This document shows, piece by piece, positions 56,794 to 64,000 of a DNA stretch of 64,000 bases (the stretch's first letter is position 1; every line of letters begins with the position of its first letter). Source of the stretch: Thermosulfurimonas marina. GTDB lineage: Bacteria > Desulfobacterota > Thermodesulfobacteria > Thermodesulfobacteriales > Thermodesulfobacteriaceae. The notes below the pieces were generated by a model, which saw only the letters and a program-made list of their open reading frames with translations, was not told the origin of the DNA and did no database searches. The stretch spans positions 1,699,259 through 1,763,258 of the forward strand of contig NZ_CP042909.1 of NCBI RefSeq assembly GCF_012317585.1. Direction: 5' to 3'. The translations under genes and the position numbers were made by a program.

Positions 56794-57312
56794 ATGGAGA
56801 TCAAGGTCACCTTTCGGCATCTGGACTCTTCGGAAGGTCTCAAGGAGTATGTGCGCAAGAAGATCGGGAGACTGGAAAAGTATTTTGAAGGTCCGGTAGA
56901 GGCTCACGTGATCCTTAAGGCGGAAAAGTTCCGCAACGAGGCCGAAGTTATCCTGCGCGGGGATGGCCTGGATATAACCGCCCGGGAGGAGACCGGAGAT
57001 ATGTACGAGGCCATTGATCTGGTCTCGGATGTCTTGGAAAAGCAGATCAAAAAGCTCCGGGACAAACGAAAGGGCATCAACAAGAAGGGCCGTCGGGAGG
57101 TGGCCCCTGCGGGGGCGCCGGAGGAGGTGAGCGGGCCCTCGGAGGTCCTTATCGAAAGGGTGCCCCTTAAGCCCCTTTCGGTGGAGGAGGCCTTGGAACA
57201 GTTTCAGCGGGACGAGCGGCCGGTGTTCATCTTTCTGAATGCCGATGAAGGAGGTCGGCTCAGCGCCCTTTATCGGCGTGGCGAAGACGTAGTCCTGGTG
57301 GTTCCGGAATAG
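56794..57312 (+). CDS. hpf: Ribosome hibernation promoting factor, long form
   Basis: 172 residues. N-terminal ribosome-binding domain (1-100, VTFRHLDSSEGLKEYVRKKIGRLEKYF), a linker (about 95-125) and the C-terminal dimerisation domain (VSVEEALEQFQRDERPVFIFLNADEG). The long form directly forms 100S ribosome dimers. Box CTAGGAGGTCG before the ATG. Confidence 0.93.
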   Translation: MEIKVTFRHLDSSEGLKEYVRKKIGRLEKYFEGPVEAHVILKAEKFRNEAEVILRGDGLDITAREETGDMYEAIDLVSDVLEKQIKKLRDKRKGINKKGRREVAPAGAPEEVSGPSEVLIERVPLKPLSVEEALEQFQRDERPVFIFLNADEGGRLSALYRRGEDVVLVVPE

Positions 57313-57771
57313 ATGCGACTGCTACCCCTCCTTGCGGAAAAGGCCCTTTTTGAAGACCTGCAGGTGCCGGACAAGTGGGCCTTTTTCCGAGAAGTGAGCC
57401 GGGCCCTGGCCGAGGAGACCGGCTTTGCCGCCGAAAGGATCGAGGCCGTCCTGGTAGAAAGGGAACGGCTGGGCTCTACGGCCCTGGGAGAAGGGGTGGC
57501 CTTGCCTCACGCCCGGCTACCGCTTCTGCCCCGAATTTTTGTCTCCGTGGCCCGCAGTCGCCAGGGCGTACCCTTTGAAAGCCCAAATGGCCGCCCGGTG
57601 CACCTCATCTTTACCATCCTGGCCCCGGAGGAAGCACAGGCCCTCTATTTGCACTGTCTCTCGCGGGTGGCCAGCCTATTGCGGGAGCCGGGGGTGCGAA
57701 AGGCCCTCATGGAGGCCCCGGGACGGGAGGAACTGAAGGCCGTCCTCCGGGAGTTTGATCGGGAGTTTTGA
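57313..57771 (+). CDS. ptsN: Nitrogen PTS EIIA component
   Basis: 152 residues. PTS EIIA type-2 domain with phospho-acceptor His66 in GVALPHARLPLL. It is a regulatory phosphocarrier; no PTS transporter gene is present. Coupled directly after hpf and before rapZ. Confidence 0.92.
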   Translation: MRLLPLLAEKALFEDLQVPDKWAFFREVSRALAEETGFAAERIEAVLVERERLGSTALGEGVALPHARLPLLPRIFVSVARSRQGVPFESPNGRPVHLIFTILAPEEAQALYLHCLSRVASLLREPGVRKALMEAPGREELKAVLREFDREF

Positions 57772-57774
57772 CCC

Positions 57775-58629
57775 TTGGCCCGTACCGAAGTAGTAATCAT
57801 TTCCGGGCTTTCCGGTTCTGGGAAAAGTACGGCTCTCAAGGCCTTCGAGGATCTAGGCTATTTCTGTGTGGACAATCTCCCTCCAGAACTCCTGGAAAGC
57901 CTTCTGCGTCTGCGATCCGGGGAGAGGGTGGCGGTAGTCATAGATGTGCGGGCTGGGGAGATTCCCTTTCGTCTGGCCCTTCTCAAGGAGCTTTCCCGTA
58001 AGGGGTATCACTATGAAATCCTCTTTCTTACGGCCACCCCGGAGGTTCTCCTCTATCGCTATAGTCAGACTCGCCGCCCCCATCCCCTAGGCAAGGACCT
58101 TCCCCTACGAGAAGCCCTCTCTCAGGAGGCCGAGCTTTTAGCCCCTCTGCGGGAGATGGCTACGGTGATCCTGGACACTTCCCACTATAATCTCTATCAA
58201 CTTCGGGAGGAGATCCTGCGCCGCTACGGCCAGAGGGAAGAACTCTCCTTTCCCACCATCCATCTCCTTTCCTTTGGTTATAAGTACGGTCTTCCGGCAG
58301 AGGCCCACTTCCTTTTCGATCTGCGGTTTCTGCCTAATCCCTATTTTGTGCCCGAACTCAAGCCTCTTTCGGGGAAAGACCCGCGTATAAAGGAATACGT
58401 ACTGAAAAGTCCCGAGGCCCAGAGGTTTCTAGAGGCCCTGACCGGGCTTTTCCGCTGGCTTATTCCGTATTATGAAAAAGAAGGAAGGGCCTATGTGGTG
58501 GTGGCCCTGGGATGCACCGGCGGACGGCACCGCTCGGTGGCGGTGACGGAGGCCCTGGCTGAGGCCTTGCGTCCTTTGGGCCGGAAGGTCTTAGTGACCC
58601 ATCGGGACCTGGAAAAGGATGGCCCATGA
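57775..58629 (+). CDS. rapZ: RNase adapter/nucleotide-binding protein RapZ
   Basis: 284 residues, TTG start. P-loop SGLSGSGKSTALKA, family stretches FCVDNLPPELL, RRPHPLG and the C-terminal GCTGGRHRSVAVTEAL. In enterobacteria RapZ regulates glmS through RNase E and GlmZ; outside them only the P-loop NTPase activity is established. glmM lies in this window but glmS does not. Confidence 0.93.
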   Translation: MARTEVVIISGLSGSGKSTALKAFEDLGYFCVDNLPPELLESLLRLRSGERVAVVIDVRAGEIPFRLALLKELSRKGYHYEILFLTATPEVLLYRYSQTRRPHPLGKDLPLREALSQEAELLAPLREMATVILDTSHYNLYQLREEILRRYGQREELSFPTIHLLSFGYKYGLPAEAHFLFDLRFLPNPYFVPELKPLSGKDPRIKEYVLKSPEAQRFLEALTGLFRWLIPYYEKEGRAYVVVALGCTGGRHRSVAVTEALAEALRPLGRKVLVTHRDLEKDGP

Positions 58630-59013
58630 CCGGTATCGTGGTGATCGCCCACGGGAATCTGGCCCGGGAACTGGCCCAGGTGGCCACCTTTATTCTGGGC
58701 CGGGGCTCCGGCCCCCTCCTACCTCTGGACATAGATCCTTCGGAGGCCCCGGAGAAGATCCGGGAGAGAGTGGCCGGGGCCATAAAGGAGGCCGATCAGG
58801 GCCAGGGGGTCCTGATCCTTACGGATCTTTTCGGGGGCACCCCTTCCAACTTCGGACTGGCCTTTCTGGAAGAGGGACGGATAGAAGTGGTCTCCGGGGT
58901 AAATCTGCCCATGATCATTAAGGCCCTGCAACATCAAGATCTCCCCCCTCGGGAGTTGGCCAACCTGGTAACCGAGGCCGGTCGCAAGTCCATTATCCGT
59001 TCGGCAGGTCTCC

Positions 59014-59024
<11 letters not shown>
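58626..59024 (+). CDS. PTS EIIA domain protein, mannose type
   Basis: 132 residues. His9 in VVIAHGNLARELA is the phosphorylation site; TDLFGGTPSNF and GVNLPMI complete the EIIA-Man fold. It lies directly after rapZ, where EIIA-Man often precedes HPr and enzyme I; here rimI and gap follow instead, so HPr and EI must be elsewhere or absent. Confidence 0.88.
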
Positions 59025-60515
<1,491 letters not shown>

Positions 60516-60531
60516 CCCGATTATCGAGACT

Positions 60532-63500
60532 ATGCCCGGGTTTACTTCCAAAGCCCTTTTGGCCAATCTAGCCGAGACGGCCGTCCGGGAGGTGCGCCCG
60601 GATGAACGTCATCTGGTTCTCTTGGAGGCCGTCTCGGGTTATCGGGGCCTGGAGAAACAGGTCGAAGAGCTCCTGCGTGAGGCCCATCATCCCTACCGTA
60701 ATCTCCGCTTAGTCCTGGCGGATCTGCGTTCTTTGGCCCTCAAAAACTTGCGGGTAATCCTGCGCCACGAAAGAGGTCCTCAGGCCCTTTGGGTAATCTG
60801 CGAGATCTTTTTCTGGGGCTTTGGGGAAAAGAAGAAAGAACTCTGGGCTCAGGCCGCCGAGGGCCTCTTTTCCGTGCTGGAGAAGACCTTCGAGTGCCTT
60901 TCTCCAGAGGACTGGTCCCGGTATGTGCCGGTTCTCTCGGAGATCTTTGGGGCCTTGGAGGGGCTGCCGGAAGAGCGCTGGGAGGTCTTTTTGGAAAGTT
61001 ACTGTTCTTTTAGACGCCTGGCCGAAAAATATCTCCGCTATAGCCCCGAGCCCCCTCCGGAGAACCTCCGTACCCTTCTGATCAAGGCCCTGCGCATGAC
61101 CTATCAGCGCTGGTTGCGGACTGTAGACCCGGCCCGCTATTTTCCCGGCCTTTCAGGTTACTCCGAATGGGTAAAGCCCGTCTCCCACCGGACCCTTCGG
61201 TCTTATCTCAAGAGACTTGAAAGCAATCCCCCCCTCGAGGAACTCCTTAAGCTTCCGGATCACCTAGAGCTCATCCGGGCCTTTCGGGAGATTCCGTCCA
61301 AGATTGCGGCTTTGGCCCCCTCGGGAGAGGAGGATCTGCGTCTTCTTTTTCTCTTCCGCATGGCGGAAAATCCGGTGCTTTCCCTAATCCACGAAGAGAT
61401 CCTGCGAGAGATCAATCAGGCCCTGGTGGAGCTCATCCGGAAAGAGCCCCCAGAAGAATTGGATCGTTTTGTGGTGCGGACCTTCGAGATCTTAAAGGGA
61501 AAGGTCCGGCTCTTTCCTTGGACTGCCCTTCAGTGCATTAAAAATCTGGGCTTTGAGATCCTAGAGCGGGGGGATCCGCATCTGGCCGAAGTATTTGTGG
61601 AAGAAGTGGTCAAGTTTGGCTTCCAGTATCCGGAGATTCGCGGGGTGGACCAGGAATGGCACGTCCTCTGCAATCCGGCCCATCTTCTAAACATCCGGGT
61701 CTGGCTAGAGATCTTTGAAAAGAATCCCAAGTGGTGCGTGACCCTCCTTTCCGCCCTTATCATTAATCTCAAGTTGGCCGGGACCTGTATTCGAGATACC
61801 GATCTTTTTCAGAAAGATGTAACCCGACTGCTCAACGCCGATATCGCCCCGGTCTATAATCTGGTAAAACAGTTCTGTCGTCTCCTTCCGGTCTATTTCA
61901 ACGAAATCGGGGCCGAGGGCCGCCTGCGGGACGTCTCCACGGAGATCGATGAGATCTATCAGCGCCGGGATCCACTGATCCACTTTCTCCGCAAGCAGAG
62001 CCACGTGGAAAGTTCGAACCTCATCGTGGATTTCATCGGGGCCATCTTTCGCTACTGGCTCACCCTGGACAAGCGCCCGCTCAAGCCCTATCTGCCCCCG
62101 GAACTCTGGGAAAGCCTCTCTCCGGACTCCGAGCTCACCCAGGAGGCCCATCGGGCCACCCAGTATCTCTTTTCCGCCCTGGGGATCCGCGAGCCGGAGA
62201 GTCTTCTGGAGAAGGACCTGGAAGAGATCCGTCGGGTGTTGGCGGAGGCCCCGGTCTCAGAGACGGAAAGGCGCCGGGTGCTTCTCCTCTGCGAGATGTA
62301 CCAACTGGAGCATGAAAAATACAGTTTTTCGGTGGAGGATCTTCAAGAACACCTCTTTAGGGCCAAGCTTTTAGGTTTTGAGGGTACCGACGAACTCCTC
62401 AAGGCCCTGGAAGATCCCCGCTTGGAAAAACGCCTCAAGGCCCTTTTGGACTATCTGGGCTATCTTCGGGACATTATTCTTTCCCCGGAAAAATTTCCGG
62501 CCCGCGAGGATATCTATCTCAAACGGCATATTGCCGCCGATATTCCCTCCATGTACGGACGCTATCACGAGAAGAAGTTCGACGCCCTGGGGCTGAGTTT
62601 CCGCCTGGAGGCCCTGGCCCGGAATTATTTCGAGGAGTTATCCCAGACCTGTGACCCTCCTTTTATCACCCGGGCTACTTTCTTTAAGATCCTCAAATAT
62701 CTGGAACTTTTCCGCAAGGCCTTGGAGATCGAGGGGATCACCTCCAAGAAATTCGATCTTTATCTGCAGTTCTTGGAAGTATCCCTGCGTATGGGGTCCT
62801 TTACTTACACCCAGTATCTGGATGTCTTCCGGGGTCTCCTTGAGGGAGTCAAACACATCATCAAGACCTATTACGTAAGTCCTCACGTGGAGAATCTGGG
62901 GATCGTCCTCCGGCAGATTCCTCGGAGACAGCTCCTTCCCCGCTACCGTAGGGGGACGGCCAGACTTTCCCAGGAAGAGTTCATCCATCGGGTGACCGAA
63001 AACTTTACTCGAGACCTGGTGGCCTCTTCCTTCGTCCTTCAGTCCCTGGACAACTTTGTTACCCGGATCTATCAGATCCTCCTCAAACAGCGGGAACGGC
63101 TCAATCCTCGGGATCTGGATCTTCTCATGAGCTATGACCCCGAAAGGGCCCTCTCTGACCTTGAAAATCCCAACCCCCTTACCCGAGACCTCATTCATCT
63201 GGGCAACAAGGCCTACAATCTCCTCCTCCTGGTAGAGGAGAAACTACCGGTGCCTCCGGGCTTTGTGATCACCACGGAGGTCTTCCGCTGTCGCCCGGTG
63301 ATCCGCCGGTATCGCGAGGCCTATCAGGATCTCCTTTCGCGCATCGAAAAACAGGTACGGGTCCTGGAGGAGCGTACCGGGCGCCGTTTCGGGGATCCCA
63401 CGAACCCTCTTTTTCTTTCGGTGCGCAGTGGGGCGGCCATTACCATGCCGGGCATGATGTCCACCATCTTAAACCTGGGCTCCACCCCGGAGATCATTGA

Positions 63501-64000
63501 AGGCCTGGCCGAGCGCACAGGCAATCTCTGGTTTGCCTGGGATACTTACCGGAGGTTTGTGCAGAGCTGGGCCATGGCCCAGGGCCTAGAACGCGAGCTC
63601 TTCAACCAGCTCATGCGGGCCCACAAGCGCCTCTACGGAGTCAAAAAGAAACGGGAATTCTCCGGAGAGGAGATGCGGGAGCTGGCCCTTCTCTATCGCA
63701 AACTGGTAGAAAGTCATGGGATCACCATTCCTGATGATCCTTGGGAGCAGCTGGCTCGAGCCGTGGACCTTATCTTTGATTCCTGGAACGCCCGCAAGGC
63801 CCGGGTCTATCGGGAGATTATGGGACTTTCTGAGGACTGGGGGACGGCGGTCATCGTGCAAGTCATGACCTTCGGCAACCGGGGAGTGGACTCTGGAACC
63901 GGGGTGCTCTTTACCGCTCCTCCTTACGGCAAGCTTTCCCGCCTGGCCCTCTGGGGAGATTACACTCCGGGCAACCAGGGAGAGGACATCGTCTCCGGCC
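60532..64000 (+). CDS. Large protein: unknown ~880-residue N-terminus + PPDK-type ATP-grasp domain (partial, runs off right edge)
   Basis: 1156 residues are visible. From about residue 885 the sequence is the N-terminal ATP-grasp domain of pyruvate phosphate dikinase: LGNKAYNLLLLVEEKLPVPPGF, SVRSGAAITMPGMMSTILNLG, FGNRGVDSGTGVLFT and GDYTPGNQGEDIVSG. The preceding 880 residues are helical, charged, soluble and show no motif I recognise. PPDK normally starts almost directly at its ATP-grasp domain. The phosphohistidine and PEP domains would lie past the edge. The start ATG at 60532 has only a weak ribosome site. Confidence 0.82.
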   Translation, partial: MPGFTSKALLANLAETAVREVRPDERHLVLLEAVSGYRGLEKQVEELLREAHHPYRNLRLVLADLRSLALKNLRVILRHERGPQALWVICEIFFWGFGEKKKELWAQAAEGLFSVLEKTFECLSPEDWSRYVPVLSEIFGALEGLPEERWEVFLESYCSFRRLAEKYLRYSPEPPPENLRTLLIKALRMTYQRWLRTVDPARYFPGLSGYSEWVKPVSHRTLRSYLKRLESNPPLEELLKLPDHLELIRAFREIPSKIAALAPSGEEDLRLLFLFRMAENPVLSLIHEEILREINQALVELIRKEPPEELDRFVVRTFEILKGKVRLFPWTALQCIKNLGFEILERGDPHLAEVFVEEVVKFGFQYPEIRGVDQEWHVLCNPAHLLNIRVWLEIFEKNPKWCVTLLSALIINLKLAGTCIRDTDLFQKDVTRLLNADIAPVYNLVKQFCRLLPVYFNEIGAEGRLRDVSTEIDEIYQRRDPLIHFLRKQSHVESSNLIVDFIGAIFRYWLTLDKRPLKPYLPPELWESLSPDSELTQEAHRATQYLFSALGIREPESLLEKDLEEIRRVLAEAPVSETERRRVLLLCEMYQLEHEKYSFSVEDLQEHLFRAKLLGFEGTDELLKALEDPRLEKRLKALLDYLGYLRDIILSPEKFPAREDIYLKRHIAADIPSMYGRYHEKKFDALGLSFRLEALARNYFEELSQTCDPPFITRATFFKILKYLELFRKALEIEGITSKKFDLYLQFLEVSLRMGSFTYTQYLDVFRGLLEGVKHIIKTYYVSPHVENLGIVLRQIPRRQLLPRYRRGTARLSQEEFIHRVTENFTRDLVASSFVLQSLDNFVTRIYQILLKQRERLNPRDLDLLMSYDPERALSDLENPNPLTRDLIHLGNKAYNLLLLVEEKLPVPPGFVITTEVFRCRPVIRRYREAYQDLLSRIEKQVRVLEERTGRRFGDPTNPLFLSVRSGAAITMPGMMSTILNLGSTPEIIEGLAERTGNLWFAWDTYRRFVQSWAMAQGLERELFNQLMRAHKRLYGVKKKREFSGEEMRELALLYRKLVESHGITIPDDPWEQLARAVDLIFDSWNARKARVYREIMGLSEDWGTAVIVQVMTFGNRGVDSGTGVLFTAPPYGKLSRLALWGDYTPGNQGEDIVSG

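Overview
The window is a dense bacterial chromosome segment (about 57% G+C by eye) with 63 or so protein genes, three tRNAs and one insertion sequence. It best fits a Gram-negative, anaerobic, probably thermophilic member of the Thermodesulfobacteriota or a close relative. The evidence is: LPS genes (kdsA, kdsC, lptCAB) for an outer membrane; a multihaem NapC/NirT-type cytochrome next to an NrfD subunit; a tetrahaem cytochrome c3; ResB cytochrome c assembly; a NapH-type polyferredoxin; and a two-gene SufCB unit. Codon use rich in AGG, GAG, AAG and CTC also suits a thermophile. The lineage is inference; no rRNA lies in the window.

Layout. 1-5537 (minus): NrfD/hexahaem cytochrome region, a Cys-rich MerR regulator, cytochrome c3, then alr-tatB-tatC. 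5638-15866 (plus): a long colinear run from a strong promoter: sufC-sufB-hisC-cmk-rpsA-sppA-[HU/IHF-Ppx/GppA fusion]-guaB-pilC. 15863-25220 (minus): dnaJ, resB-tatA, a split RsmF-type methylase, HAD phosphatase, yggU-divIVA-yggT, a molybdopterin-binding protein, phoH and a ClC transporter. 25273-29355: flavin reductase, TPR and DUF1992 genes, then tRNA-Pro(CGG), an IS1634-family element and tRNA-Leu(UAG), the only accessory-looking stretch. 29355-35792: cysC, AmpG-like and ICMT-like genes, an unknown gene with nth-rluD-coaE, and ribD. 35849-48646 (plus): two-component pair, tilS-ftsH-folP, cdaA-cdaR-glmM, a 46-residue CXXC microprotein with its polyferredoxin, rph-rdgB and tRNA-Pro(UGG). 48668-50803: motA-motB-PilZ behind a sigma28-like -10. 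50780-52378 (minus): a radical SAM gene. 52377-64000 (plus): kdsA-kdsC-lptC-lptA-lptB-rpoN-hpf-ptsN-rapZ-EIIA(Man)-rimI-gap, and a very large PPDK-like protein cut by the right edge.

Genes are packed tightly: many overlap by 4-40 bases, several convergent pairs overlap at their 3' ends, and one divergent pair appears to share bases in its start codons. Functional blocks are clear: periplasmic electron transfer, Tat export of folded redox proteins (TatBC and TatA at two loci), Fe-S assembly, c-di-AMP synthesis coupled to glmM, c-di-GMP input to the flagellar motor, and LPS transport linked to sigma54 and the nitrogen PTS.

Most unusual items: the single polypeptide joining an HU/IHF DNA-binding domain to a Ppx/GppA phosphatase (11981-13147); the roughly 880-residue unassigned N-terminus on the PPDK-like protein (60532 onward); the CXXC microprotein paired with a NapH-like polyferredoxin (46196-47303); a 44-base near-perfect hairpin inside the cytochrome operon (1930-1973); an alanine racemase gene with no ordinary start codon; and a long structured intergenic element at 16824-16913.
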